In this document: piece by piece, positions 52,448-61,221 of the stretch
Numbering within the stretch: position 1 is the stretch's first letter
Layout of the letters: every line of letters starts with the position of its first letter
Source: Bradyrhizobium sp. CSA112
GTDB taxonomy: Bacteria > Pseudomonadota > Alphaproteobacteria > Rhizobiales > Xanthobacteraceae
NCBI RefSeq assembly: GCF_029051645.1
Contig: NZ_JAACFS010000002.1
Coordinates: 248,001 to 312,000 of the forward strand
DNA: 64,000 nt
Reading direction: 5' to 3'
The notes under the pieces: model-generated
Database searches by the model: none
What the model was told of the DNA's origin: nothing
Seen by the model: the letters and a program-made list of their open reading frames with translations, nothing else
Position numbers and translations under genes: made by a program

Positions 52448-54031
52448 ATGGCTTTTCGTTTCACGGCGCAGCGTCAGATGCGCTTAGCCGTTGCGCTTCT
52501 GGCCCTGTGCTGCATGGCCGACGCGTACGCCCAGGACGCCATCGCCCCGTCTTCGCAGCGGCAGCCGGCGGCAACGCCGTCGCCGTCCCCATCCGGCGAG
52601 AGGGGCGGGGCAGGGCGGGGTAGCGCCACGCCGCCGCCCGCCGCCGAACAACATCGTCTGCCGCCGGATTCCACGACAAAACAGACGGTGACGCTGCCCG
52701 GACGCACACTCGATTTCTCCGCCACCGCGGGTTCGATCCGCTTGTTCGACGACAAGGGCGAACCGCAGGCCGACATCGCCTATACCTCCTACCAGCTCGA
52801 CGGCACCGATCACGCGCGCCGGCCGGTGACGTTTCTGTTCAACGGCGGGCCGGGCGCATCCTCCGCCTGGCTGCAATTGGGCGCGGCCGGGCCGTGGCGG
52901 CTGCAGATCGGCGGCGATGGCGCGGTGTCGTCGGCAACTCCCGATCTGTTGCCCAATGCCGAGACCTGGCTCGACTTCACCGACCTGGTTTTCATCGATC
53001 CTGTCGGCACCGGCTACAGCCGCTTCGTCGCGTCCGGCGAGGACGTGCGCAAGCGCTTCTTCTCGGTCGATGGCGATGTCAGTTCGATCGCACTCGTGAT
53101 CCGTCGCTGGCTGGAAAAATACGACCGGCTTTCATCGCCGAAATTCGTCGCCGGCGAGAGCTATGGCGGCATTCGCGGGCCGAAGATCGTCCGCAACCTG
53201 CAGACCCAGCAGGGCGTCGGCGTGCGCGGGTTGATTCTGGTGTCGCCCTTGCTCGACTTTCGTGATTTCTCCGGCTCGAGCCTGCTGCAATACATGAACA
53301 CACTCCCGACCATGGCTGCGGTGGCGCGCGAGGTGAGGGAAGCGGGCAAGGCGCCGCTGACGCGCGCCGATCTCGCCGACGTCGAACGCTACGCGCAGGG
53401 CGAATTTCTCACCGACCTCATCAAGGGGCAGGTGGACACACAGGCCACCACCCGGCTTGCCGACAAGGTAGCCGCGCTGACCGGCATCGATCAGGCCGTG
53501 AGCCGCAGGCTCGCCGGCCGCCTTGAAGTCAGCGAATTCCGCCGGGAGTTCGATCGCCGCAACGGCAGGGTGACCGGACGCTATGACGCCTCGGTCATCG
53601 GCTTCGATCCATATCCGGATTCGAATTCCGCGCATTTCGGCGATCCTTCCGGCGATCCGCTGAAGGCGCCGCTGACCAGCGCCGCCGTCGAGCTCACCAC
53701 GCGCAAACTCAACTGGCGGCCGGATGGCTCGTATCACCTGCTCAGCGAGAGCGTGAACCGCTCGTGGGATTTCGGCCGCGGACCGGCCGAGTCGGTTTCA
53801 CAGCTTCGCCAGATTCTCGCGCTCGACCCGAAAACGAAATTGCTGGTCGGCCATGGGTTGTTTGATCTCGCAACGCCCTATTTCGCCTCGAAGGTGATCC
53901 TCGACCAGTTGCCGGCCTTTGCCAGCCCGGATCGCGTGAAACTCGTCGTCTATCCAGGCGGCCACATGTTCTATTCACGCGACGGCGCGCGTCAGGCATT
54001 CCGCGCGGAAGTCGAGGCGCTGGTGAAGTAG
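52448..54031 (+). CDS. serine carboxypeptidase, S10 family
   Basis: An exported peptidase, 527 residues, with a signal peptide (LAVALLALCCMADAYAQ). The S10 triad is visible: Ser in GESYGG, Asp in GHGLFDLATPY, His in GGHMFYS; the oxyanion motif is FNGGPGASS. A short low-complexity insert (TPSPSPSGERGGAGRG) lies after the signal peptide. It releases C-terminal residues from peptides or may act on other acyl groups. ATG 52448 with GGGAG upstream. A terminator follows. Confidence 0.93.
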   Translation: MAFRFTAQRQMRLAVALLALCCMADAYAQDAIAPSSQRQPAATPSPSPSGERGGAGRGSATPPPAAEQHRLPPDSTTKQTVTLPGRTLDFSATAGSIRLFDDKGEPQADIAYTSYQLDGTDHARRPVTFLFNGGPGASSAWLQLGAAGPWRLQIGGDGAVSSATPDLLPNAETWLDFTDLVFIDPVGTGYSRFVASGEDVRKRFFSVDGDVSSIALVIRRWLEKYDRLSSPKFVAGESYGGIRGPKIVRNLQTQQGVGVRGLILVSPLLDFRDFSGSSLLQYMNTLPTMAAVAREVREAGKAPLTRADLADVERYAQGEFLTDLIKGQVDTQATTRLADKVAALTGIDQAVSRRLAGRLEVSEFRREFDRRNGRVTGRYDASVIGFDPYPDSNSAHFGDPSGDPLKAPLTSAAVELTTRKLNWRPDGSYHLLSESVNRSWDFGRGPAESVSQLRQILALDPKTKLLVGHGLFDLATPYFASKVILDQLPAFASPDRVKLVVYPGGHMFYSRDGARQAFRAEVEALVK

Positions 54032-54046
54032 GGAAGTCAAAACAGA

Positions 54047-54077
54047 AACGGCGCGGTCAGACGACCGCGCCGTTTAT
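54047..54077 (+). terminator. rho-independent terminator
   Basis: AACGGCGCGGTC pairs perfectly with GACCGCGCCGTT around a four-base loop, followed by TATTGTT. It ends the S10 peptidase gene. Confidence 0.85.
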
Positions 54078-54081
54078 TGTT

Positions 54082-54233
54082 CGTCATTGCGAGCCACCCG
54101 GTCGGCGCGTAGCGCCGCCGGATGACAGGCTCCGCGAAGCAATCCATGTCACGGCATAACGGACAGATGGATTGCTTCGTCGCTTCAGCGCAAAATTGCT
54201 TTGCAATTTTGTCGCGAGCTCCTCGCAATGACG
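54082..54233. repeat. palindromic repeat
   Basis: Starts CGTCATTGCGAG and ends with the exact complement CTCGCAATGACG; inside are hairpins such as GCAAAATTGCTTTGC. A common Bradyrhizobium intergenic element. Confidence 0.75.
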
Positions 54234-54248
54234 AGGAGAGGTTAGCGC

Positions 54249-54785
54249 TCAATAAACCAGCCCCGTTCCCGGCGGCTTCTCCAGCGCCGCGGCGAGCGAG
54301 CGATATTCCTCGCTGTTCGTGCCGCTAAGCTGGGCAATCCGGTTCAGGTGATATTGCGCCTGATCGCGGTTGCCCTGTTCGACCTGCCACAGGCCGTAAT
54401 ACTGCCAGGTCTTGACGTGGTTCGGATCGGCCTTGAGCGCACGCTCGTACCAGATCTGCGAGACCTTGTAGTCGCCGAGCTGGCGATAGGAGTAGCCGAT
54501 CAGATTGGCGACGGCGGCTGTGTCGTCGCGGCCGAGCGCCTTGAGCTGTGCGATCGCCGAAGAATAGTCGTGGCGCTGGTAGATCGCAGCATAGGCGGCG
54601 CGATAGCCGTCGGCGAACGCGGTTTGTTCGCTGCCGGGACGGGCCTCGCTGGACTTCTTTTTCTTCTTCGGCGGCGGAGGCGGATCGTTGTCGGCCGCGG
54701 CGTAGACGACGGAAACGACAGGGGCTGCCGCAAGCGCGAGCGACAGCATTGCGAGAGTCAAAAGCCTGATCGCTAATTTATTCAT
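54249..54785 (-). CDS. exported tetratricopeptide-repeat protein
   Basis: A 178-residue protein with a signal peptide (IRLLTLAMLSLALAAAPVVS), a Pro-Lys linker (PPPPPKKKKKS) and about three TPR units (54-165, for example YEDYSSAIAQLKALGRD-type and VANLIGYSYRQLGDYKVSQ). TPRs mediate protein contact, probably in the periplasm. Unknown partner. ATG 54785. Confidence 0.85.
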   Translation of the reverse strand: MNKLAIRLLTLAMLSLALAAAPVVSVVYAAADNDPPPPPKKKKKSSEARPGSEQTAFADGYRAAYAAIYQRHDYSSAIAQLKALGRDDTAAVANLIGYSYRQLGDYKVSQIWYERALKADPNHVKTWQYYGLWQVEQGNRDQAQYHLNRIAQLSGTNSEEYRSLAAALEKPPGTGLVY

Positions 54786-55067
54786 GCAATTCTCCTGATG
54801 GCCGGTTCGGCGATCCTACACCGAAGCCCGCTGGTTTGAACCCCTGGCGCCTAACAACATTCCCGCGCCCTTTACCTCGATTCCGCCAATTTTCATCAGC
54901 GGTCCGCCGTCAACGGACATGACGAAGATGTCATTCAGATGAACGGCGCCCGAAAGTTCGATTCAGAAGAGGTTCAGTGCACGGCCGCTAGCGTCGCCTG
55001 CACGATCGGCGAGCCCGGCCTTTCGACCGGAAATGCCCGCGGGTCCCCCATGGAAAAGGAGACAACC
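54786..55067. other. intergenic stretch, no gene seen
   Basis: The leader of the TPR gene and the region before the His-rich gene. An open frame from 54939 joins the His-rich gene but lacks a ribosome site. Confidence 0.4.
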
Positions 55068-55322
55068 ATGCTCAAGACCATTTCCGCAGCGCTCGTTGCC
55101 GTTTCCGTTATCGCCGCGCCCGCACTTGCCGGCACGCCGGGCAAGACCGTTCAGGCACCGACCGCACAGGCGCCCGCCGTGAAGGCGGAGCAGGATAAAA
55201 CGAAGGCATTGAAGGCCAATGCGCGGACGGCGCGCGATCACAAGCAAACCGGCTCGCACAAGACGCACGCGAAACCACACGTCGCGGTCAAGCATGTGAA
55301 GCCGGCCGCAAAACGCAGCTAG
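55068..55322 (+). CDS. small exported His/Lys-rich protein
   Basis: An 84-residue protein with a signal peptide (LKTISAALVAVSVIAAPALA) and a tail rich in His and Lys (DHKQTGSHKTHAKPHVAVKH), possibly binding metal or acting as an acid-stress or cell-envelope protein. ATG 55068 follows AAGGAG by seven bases; the frame opens upstream, but that part is unlikely. No homologue identified. Confidence 0.7.
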   Translation: MLKTISAALVAVSVIAAPALAGTPGKTVQAPTAQAPAVKAEQDKTKALKANARTARDHKQTGSHKTHAKPHVAVKHVKPAAKRS

Positions 55323-55528
55323 CTCTGATTCGCCGGCGCGGGTTTCGCCCCCATTGCCCCCGCGCCTGCGAATGTCAGGCCAGCCCACACGCCATTTGCT
55401 TTGCTAATGGCGGTGGGCTGGCGCGTACTCAACTTTTCGAGAGCGATATGCTGCAATAACCGAGTTGCGAATTCCATTCCATCGCGAGGCGGTCTAAGAG
55501 ACGGCACTTGGTGAGGGGAAGAGTTCGC

Positions 55529-55951
55529 TTGGGGCGTTCGTTCAAAATTGCGGCGATGGTGTTGTTGCCGATCGCGCTTTCGGCTTGTGCCGCCAGCGAT
55601 GACAGCAAGCCGATCACTTTTACCGAGGATCGTGGCGTCTCCAGCCAGCCGTTTCCGAAAAACTACCGCACCGAAGTGCAGTCGTTTCTGAAGACCTATC
55701 TCAACAATCCCGTTGGCGTGCGCGATGCCGTCATGGCCGAGCCGGTCGAGCGCGTGGTCGGCGGACGGCTGCGCTACGTCGTCTGTCTGCGCTTCAGCGC
55801 GCGCGAATCCGACGGCGGCTACCGCGAGCCGCGCGAACGCGCCATGCTTTTTGTCGACGGCCGGTTCGACCGCATTATCGAAAATGCCGTCGAGCCCTGT
55901 GCGGGGGTGACGTACGCGCCATTCGCGGAACTGGAGAAAATGACGCGCTAA
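55529..55951 (+). CDS. hypothetical lipoprotein
   Basis: A 140-residue protein with a lipoprotein signal ending in LSAC, so probably anchored in the membrane after export. A compact domain follows (FPKNYRTEVQSFLKTYLNNP, GRLRYVVCLRFSARES). I chose the TTG at 55529 (GGGGAA eight bases upstream); TTG 55508 is the alternative. Unknown function. Confidence 0.7.
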   Translation: MGRSFKIAAMVLLPIALSACAASDDSKPITFTEDRGVSSQPFPKNYRTEVQSFLKTYLNNPVGVRDAVMAEPVERVVGGRLRYVVCLRFSARESDGGYREPRERAMLFVDGRFDRIIENAVEPCAGVTYAPFAELEKMTR

Positions 55952-56059
55952 TTCCAGGTGTGTTTGCGTGGAAGTGCGGAGCGCCGGGGTTGGCCGGGTT
56001 CGTCTTTGCAGCTTCCTTGGCAGGATCTCCTCCTGTCTCCACACGAGAGTGATGCATAT

Positions 56060-56133
56060 ATCGCATGCGATTAAATCGGAAGGGTTGACATTAGACCGAG
56101 CAAGCCAATACATCGGATACGATTTAATCGTAT
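56060..56133 (+). promoter_or_regulatory. promoter flanked by two matching dyads
   Basis: TTGACA at 56085-56090 and ATACAT at 56108-56113, 17 bases apart, form a promoter. Upstream lie ATCGCATGCGAT (56060-56071, perfect) and the overlapping CGATTAAATCG (56068-56078, perfect). Downstream lies ATACGATTTAATCGTAT (56117-56133, perfect around one base). The shared core CGATTWAATCG suggests one regulator, in form like a MarR-type, binding both sides of the promoter. Confidence 0.7.
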
Positions 56134-56158
56134 AAGATAAAACACTGGAGTGAGAGCC

Positions 56159-57205
56159 ATGTCCCAGCACGTCAACCCTGACCGCCGCCGCTTCCTCGGC
56201 ACCGCCGCCGTAACACTTGCGGCCGCACCGTTTGCCTTGAACGGCGCGCTATTTGCGCAGTCCGGCGACGCAAAACCCGGGGCGGGTGCGATCAGGCCGG
56301 GTACCCATACTTCGTTCGCCGCGCTGAAACAGATCGAGGCCGGCGTCCTCAATATCGGTTACGCGGAAGCCGGACCGGCCGATGGCCCCGCCGTCATTCT
56401 CCTGCACGGCTGGCCCTACGACATCCACGCTTTCGTCGACGTCTTCCCGTTGCTGGCGTCGGCAGGGTTTCGGGTGATAGCGCCCTATCTGCGCGGCTAT
56501 GGCACGACGCGCTTCCTCTCAGGCGAGACGCCGCGCAACGGCCAGCAGGGCGCGCTCGCCACCGACGTCATCGCCCTGATGGATGCGCTGAAGATCGACA
56601 AGGCGGTCGTGGCCGGCTTCGACTGGGGCGCCCGGACCGCCGACATCGTCGCGGCGATCTGGCCGCAGCGCGTCAAGGCGCTGGTCTCGGTCAGCGGCTA
56701 TCTGATCGGCAGTCAGCAGGCCAACGAGAAGCCGCTGCCGCCATCCGCCGAATTGCAATGGTGGTACCAGTACTATTTTGCGACCGAGCGCGGCAGGCTG
56801 GGTTACGAGAAATACCGGCGCGAGTTTTCCAAGCTGATCTGGCAGCTCGCCTCGCCGAAGTGGAGTTTCGATGACGCTACCTTTGAGCGGAGCGCCGCGT
56901 CCTTCGACAACCCCGACCATGTGGCCATCGTGATCCACAATTATCGCTGGCGGCTCGGTCTTGCCCCGGGCGAATCGAAATACGACAAGCTGGAAAAGCA
57001 GCTGGCTGAATTTCCGGTCATCGCAGTGCCCACCATCACCCTTGAAGGTGACGCCAACGGCGCGCCGCATCCGGACCCCAAAGTCTATGCCAGGAAGTTT
57101 TCCGGCAAATATGCCCACCGCCTCATCACCGGCGGGATCGGACATAACCTGCCGCAGGAAGCGCCGCAGGCCTTTGCCGACGCCGTCATCGAAGTCGCTC
57201 GCTGA
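56159..57205 (+). CDS. Tat-exported alpha/beta hydrolase, epoxide-hydrolase-like
   Basis: A 348-residue hydrolase exported by the Tat system (DRRRFLGTAAVTLAAAPFAL). The nucleophile region is GFDWGARTAD, with Asp rather than Ser, as in epoxide hydrolases and haloalkane dehalogenases; the oxyanion stretch is LLHGWPYDIHAF and the late His is in GIGHNLPQE. Cap-domain tyrosines (WWYQYYFATERGRLGYEKY) fit the epoxide type. ATG 56159 has GGAG eight bases upstream. Substrate unknown; the operators upstream suggest that it is induced. Confidence 0.87.
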   Translation: MSQHVNPDRRRFLGTAAVTLAAAPFALNGALFAQSGDAKPGAGAIRPGTHTSFAALKQIEAGVLNIGYAEAGPADGPAVILLHGWPYDIHAFVDVFPLLASAGFRVIAPYLRGYGTTRFLSGETPRNGQQGALATDVIALMDALKIDKAVVAGFDWGARTADIVAAIWPQRVKALVSVSGYLIGSQQANEKPLPPSAELQWWYQYYFATERGRLGYEKYRREFSKLIWQLASPKWSFDDATFERSAASFDNPDHVAIVIHNYRWRLGLAPGESKYDKLEKQLAEFPVIAVPTITLEGDANGAPHPDPKVYARKFSGKYAHRLITGGIGHNLPQEAPQAFADAVIEVAR

Positions 57206-57525
57206 GTGCGGGATGTCTGGCCGCCGGCGGCCGCAAAGGCTTGCCGGCGCTGCCGTGTCTTCCGACGTTCCCGGGACGGAACCGTGAACAAATTTGGATC
57301 ACTTTTCGGCGAGGGTTGAACCTTGCTTTAGTCATCGCGGACATCAACTAAGCGGGAAGCTACCTCCTTAACGGAGAAAAAGGCCTTGTGCAAGGGAACT
57401 AAAACGTTTTGTTGCAGTGCCGTCACAGTGGCGCGCCATCGGGTCGCGGGTACTTGCCGCAAAGCAACCTAAATGAAGTCACGTTGTTTGGCTTGGTATC
57501 CGACGTCCGTAACGGGGAAAGTGAA
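57206..57525. other. intergenic stretch before the outer membrane gene
   Basis: No gene seen; the upstream region for the barrel gene, with a GGCCGCCGGCGGCC palindrome near 57220 and a long leader rich in AAC and CAAGG before the start. Confidence 0.4.
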
Positions 57526-58242
57526 ATGAAGAAGATCCTGCTCGGCGCAGCCGCGCTGGCCGCCATGGCGGCTCCAGCTGTTGCGGCTGACATGCCGCCG
57601 CGGCCTTATACCAAGGCACCTGCGTATACCGCCCCGGCCGTCGTCTACAACTGGACCGGCTTCTACATCGGCGGCCATGTCGGCGGCGCCTTTGCAGGGA
57701 ACGACTCCCTGCAGGGCAGCGACGCGCGCTTCCTCGGCGGCGTGCAGGGCGGCTTCGACTATCAGTTCGCTCCGAACTGGGTGCTGGGTGCCGAAGCCCA
57801 GTATAGCTGGCTGCCCAGCTCCAATAATGACGGCGTCCTGTTTCCGGGCGGCACCCTCGTAACCTCCAACACCGACCAGATCGGCTCGGTGACCGGCCGG
57901 CTCGGCTACACCTGGGGTCCGGCGCTGCTCTACGCCAAGGGCGGTTACGCCTGGCGCGACGGCAACAATCTGGGGGTGACGACGGCGGCCGGCGCGCCGG
58001 CGGCCTTCACCACCGACGGCAATCACAAGGACGGCTACACCGTCGGCGGCGGCCTCGAATACATGTTCGCCCCGAACTGGTCGGCCAAGGCCGAGTACCA
58101 GTATTACAATTTCGGCGACACCACCTTCACATCCGGTCCTGTCGATCTCACCGGCCGCAGCTTCCGCAACGACGAGCACACCGCCAAGGTCGGCGTGAAC
58201 TACCGGTTCGGTTGGGGTGGCCCTGCTGCTGGCAAATATTGA
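57526..58242 (+). CDS. outer membrane beta-barrel protein
   Basis: A 238-residue protein like the small barrels of the Omp25/RopB type. The signal peptide is KKILLGAAALAAMAAPAVAAD; the barrel shows YNWTGFYIGGHVGGAFAG, repeated GxLGY-type strands and ends VGVNYRFGWGGPAAGKY with a final aromatic. ATG 57526 follows GGGGAAA. A clear terminator follows. Function structural or stress-related. Confidence 0.88.
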   Translation: MKKILLGAAALAAMAAPAVAADMPPRPYTKAPAYTAPAVVYNWTGFYIGGHVGGAFAGNDSLQGSDARFLGGVQGGFDYQFAPNWVLGAEAQYSWLPSSNNDGVLFPGGTLVTSNTDQIGSVTGRLGYTWGPALLYAKGGYAWRDGNNLGVTTAAGAPAAFTTDGNHKDGYTVGGGLEYMFAPNWSAKAEYQYYNFGDTTFTSGPVDLTGRSFRNDEHTAKVGVNYRFGWGGPAAGKY

Positions 58243-58271
58243 TACCGGCTTTGGTATCGACACGTGCAAAG

Positions 58272-58296
58272 GGCCGGCTTCACGCCGGCCTTTTTG
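58272..58296 (+). terminator. rho-independent terminator
   Basis: GGCCGGC (58272-58278) pairs with GCCGGCC (58284-58290), then TTTTTG. It ends the outer membrane barrel gene. Confidence 0.85.
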
Positions 58297-58421
58297 TTTG
58301 GGGAATGTCGAGGCGAGCGTGCGCCGGATTTTTTTGGCGGCGCGAAAAAAATTTCGCGCTGCATGCAACTTTTCGTCACGATCCGATATTATGGTTCCGG
58401 CCGGCTGGTGGGACAACGAAC

Positions 58422-58661
58422 ATGCGTGTTTTTGCGTTAGGGCTGATCTTTTCCGCAGCAGCGTATCCGTGCCTTGCTCAAACTGTCCTGAAATCCGAAC
58501 CGCTTATCCTTGCTCCCTATGAAATCGCCTTCGTGCAGGACCCCTCGTGCGGGGCCGGCAAGGTGCGCAAGGTAACCGGTGCGATCAGGGGACTGCAGCG
58601 GCGCAAGGCCTGTGTCACCCTGTCTTCGGAGCAGGCATCGCTGATCTCGGCAACGCCGTAG
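58422..58661 (+). CDS. small exported protein, DUF6719-like
   Basis: A 79-residue protein with a signal peptide (RVFALGLIFSAAAYPCLAQ) and a domain with two cysteines (DPSCGAGK, RKACVTL), possibly paired. Resembles short Bradyrhizobium proteins of the DUF6719 type, a family name I give from memory. ATG 58422; a longer frame from 58212 overlaps the barrel gene. Confidence 0.7.
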   Translation: MRVFALGLIFSAAAYPCLAQTVLKSEPLILAPYEIAFVQDPSCGAGKVRKVTGAIRGLQRRKACVTLSSEQASLISATP

Positions 58662-58868
58662 AACCCGATTTTTCACCTCGGATGTCGTCCCGGCTGATGC
58701 CACGGACCCATACCCCGAGCGGTGTCGTTCGCCCGCCCGGCCGTGCCACGGCCGATGAAGAAGGGCACTATTGCTTCGCCGTGGCGCTATGAGGTAGCGG
58801 CCCGTTGGGCGCTCCGATCAGCTAATCTGCGACGGCCTGCGATCCTATGCTACGGGTTTCCTCGTCCT

Positions 58869-59222
58869 TCAGGCGAGGATCCGCGGCGCCGCGGTGGCCT
58901 GATCACCCGTATTCGGCGTACCCGTCGGCTCAATCAGCAGGATATGCACTTCCCCGCGCGCTACGGGCCGATGCTCAATGCCCTTGGGCACGACAAACAC
59001 CTCGCCGGCATTGAGGGTGACCGTGCGATCCCGCAGCTCGATGTCCAGCGTCCCCTTGAGCACAAGGAAAAAATCGTCCGTCTCGTCATGCTTGTGCCAG
59101 TGGAACGGCCCTTCCAGCTTGGCCACCATGATGTCGTTGTTGTTGTATGTCGCAACTGTACGCGGGGAGAAACGATCCGTAAACGTCGCGAGCTTTTCGA
59201 CAAGATTGGCGGGTGCCTTCAT
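58869..59222 (-). CDS. cupin domain protein
   Basis: A 117-residue single-domain cupin. The metal-binding motif is seen as FHWHKHDETDDFFLVL (three positions with His and Glu) and GIEHRPVARG (second His). Such proteins bind metal and small ligands; many are enzymes or sugar sensors. ATG 59222. Cytoplasmic. Confidence 0.88.
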   Translation of the reverse strand: MKAPANLVEKLATFTDRFSPRTVATYNNNDIMVAKLEGPFHWHKHDETDDFFLVLKGTLDIELRDRTVTLNAGEVFVVPKGIEHRPVARGEVHILLIEPTGTPNTGDQATAAPRILA

Positions 59223-59359
59223 TGCGCGTTTTCTTCCTTGGCTGGAGACCCCTCAGTCAGGTTCGACTGCGTCAATGGCGGCGGAGGGCAGTTGCGTCGG
59301 AACGGTGACGCACGGGCGAGATATCGCGCTTTGGCGTAAGCTGGCAAATGGCGCCGCCC

Positions 59360-59614
59360 TCACGACGCCAACTGCAATTCCGTCTGTGCTTCCCGCTCGG
59401 CGTCGGCCTTGTTGCGGGCGGGGTCTTCATGCGGCTCGAGCTGGCACGGCTTGATCTCGTAGTCATGGTCCAGCACCGGACGGGGGCCGGTGTTGTCCTG
59501 TCCGGCGACGACATCGACCACGAGACCGCTCTTCTGAGCGATCTTCCAGACATCGGCTGCGGTGGGATAGGCCTTGCTCAGCTTGGCATCGTTTGAGAAC
59601 AGCGCGTAGGGCAT
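59360..59614 (-). CDS. conserved hypothetical protein
   Basis: An 84-residue soluble protein with PYALFSNDAKLSKAYPTAAD and a C-terminal charged helix. Similar short proteins are common in Bradyrhizobium and have no known function. ATG 59614. Probably cytoplasmic. Confidence 0.65.
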   Translation of the reverse strand: MPYALFSNDAKLSKAYPTAADVWKIAQKSGLVVDVVAGQDNTGPRPVLDHDYEIKPCQLEPHEDPARNKADAEREAQTELQLAS

Positions 59615-59820
59615 GGGTAGCTCCGGTAAAAACGGTCAACGCGGAAGCGGGGGCCGGGTTTCCGGCTTGGCTGCCATGCCGCCATTTCACAGGCTGTTTC
59701 GGGAGCAAATTGGCTCGTTTCGGCCCATTTTCGTGGAGTCTCTGAGTCTTTAACGAGCCGTAAATTCCGAAAAAAAGAATCCCCGAGACTCCGCCGCCAG
59801 AATCGCCGGATGTTCCGGCC

Positions 59821-59928
59821 ATGAGAACGAGCCTCCAGACCTCCTGCGAGCGTGTCCAACTCACGCTGACCGTCTGCCTGCTGCTCGCCTGCGCAGCCAA
59901 CGTGGCGCTGGTCTACGCCTGGCTCTGA
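59821..59928 (+). CDS. possible small membrane peptide
   Basis: A 35-residue reading, RTSLQTSCERVQLTLTVCLL and LACAANVALVYAWL, with one hydrophobic helix. The ribosome site is weak. GGAGTCTC (59735-59742) and GAGACTCC (59785-59792) lie upstream as an inverted pair. Weak call. Confidence 0.35.
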   Translation: MRTSLQTSCERVQLTLTVCLLLACAANVALVYAWL

Positions 59929-59966
59929 ATCTGCCCTGAATATCGTGCCAACGCCGCGCAGTGTCT

Positions 59967-60401
59967 CTACTTCTCCGGCCGCGGCGGCTGCCCGCCTTCC
60001 CTGATAGCCGCATGGACCTTTGCCATGGTCGCGCTGCAATAGGCCTCGCGCTCGCGGTTGAACCGCTCCTGATGAGCACGGAAATTCGCAACCCGCGCCT
60101 TGATCTCGGCCTGGAAGTCTTCCCTCAGGTCGGGACGCACAAGAGGGGCCTGCCTTGAGATCTCCCTCGGTATTTCTCTCGATGCTTCCATTGGCGCCTG
60201 GGCGGCGGGCGTCGTCTCCGCCAGCAAAGCCTCGACGTCAGGGAGCGGCGCGGCCGCGCGGGTCAATTCGGATGTCTCGACGGAGAGCTGGGTGATCGAG
60301 GTCGTGACCGTCTTCTCGGCCTCCGGCGTCTTGCCGGTCACCGATTGAACAAACGCCATCGTTTGCGCGATCAGGAGATCGCGTTCCCTCATCCATTTCA
60401 T
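59967..60401 (-). CDS. conserved hypothetical protein
   Basis: A 144-residue soluble protein beginning MKWMRERDLLIAQTMAFVQS, with a helical C-terminal (REDFQAEIKARVANFRAHQE). Typical of Bradyrhizobium, no function known. ATG 60401. No obvious partner. Confidence 0.65.
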   Translation of the reverse strand: MKWMRERDLLIAQTMAFVQSVTGKTPEAEKTVTTSITQLSVETSELTRAAAPLPDVEALLAETTPAAQAPMEASREIPREISRQAPLVRPDLREDFQAEIKARVANFRAHQERFNREREAYCSATMAKVHAAIREGGQPPRPEK

Positions 60402-60586
60402 GAAACACCTCGGCGCAAGTCACTCCATCAAAGGCCTTTTGTGGAATCAAGCGGGTGGGGAGGCAACAGTGGATAACTGCCGCGCTTTTGCGCGCGAGGT
60501 GACAAAACGGTGACAGTCCTGACCGGCAGCGTGCACATGACGGTCAGGTGTGGTCCGGGTTCAACCGAGGTCTCACGAAAGGGATG

Positions 60587-60817
60587 TTAGCGCTCGCGGG
60601 GATTCGTATTTGGGACGAACGGCGCGCCGATCACGCGCACCGGCGGCTGGTCACCGACGTTGATGATCCGCTTGTCGGGTGAGTTCGCCTGCTCGGCGAA
60701 CCGGACCGGATTACTGTCGCCGACCCCGAGCAGACTGGCGCCGCCTGCAATGGCCACGCTGATCGAGGTGACCACAGCCAACAAAACCATGTTGCAGTTT
60801 TCTTCGCGAATTCTCAT
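60587..60817 (-). CDS. hypothetical small exported or membrane protein
   Basis: A 76-residue protein with a hydrophobic N-terminus (MVLLAVVTSISVAIAGGASL) and a soluble tail with two NP/P-rich turns (VIGAPFVPNTNPRER). ATG 60817 or the inner ATG 60790. Two tandem 27-base repeats lie about 80-130 bases upstream. Unknown function. Confidence 0.55.
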   Translation of the reverse strand: MRIREENCNMVLLAVVTSISVAIAGGASLLGVGDSNPVRFAEQANSPDKRIINVGDQPPVRVIGAPFVPNTNPRER

Positions 60818-60896
60818 GCGAGAAAAACGTGGAAGAGGAGGGGTGGTTCCGGCTCCGAAGAGAGAGATGCGCGCGGCGGGGTTGATCGGCTGTTTG

Positions 60897-60951
60897 TTTT
60901 GTACCGTAAAACTACGGGTAACTGTTTGTACCGTAAAATTACGGAGAACTG
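60897..60951. repeat. two tandem 27-base repeats with dyads
   Basis: Copy 1 at 60897-60924 and copy 2 at 60925-60951 share TTTGTACCGTAAAA-TACGG and AACTG. Each has a dyad, CCGTAA-N2-TTACGG in copy 2 and CCGTAA-N2-CTACGG in copy 1. They lie upstream of the minus-strand gene at 60817 and could be paired binding sites. Confidence 0.7.
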
Positions 60952-61221
60952 CAGTCTTTACAGGCAAGTAGCACGAAAAATCAGCAAACGTAGCCGCTAG
61001 TATGGGCCGAGAAGCTCTTTTCGCGCATCGCGGGTGGATGCCATACCATTCCGGAGTTTCCAGATATCGGCCTGCTCATTTATCGGAGCCGCCTGCGGTG
61101 GAGTAACCCTACCGCACGACCCGTATTTGCCGGGCCTTGCATGGAGCTTGTCTTTCTGTGAAAGGCTATATTATGAAATATAACTAATTTTATCAACTAA
61201 GCGGATCCGATTGTTTTCGAC
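60952..61221. other. intergenic stretch, AT-rich end
   Basis: No gene seen. The AT-rich stretch 61169-61200 (TATATTATGAAATATAACTA) is a likely promoter or operator for the hydrolase gene that follows. Confidence 0.4.
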
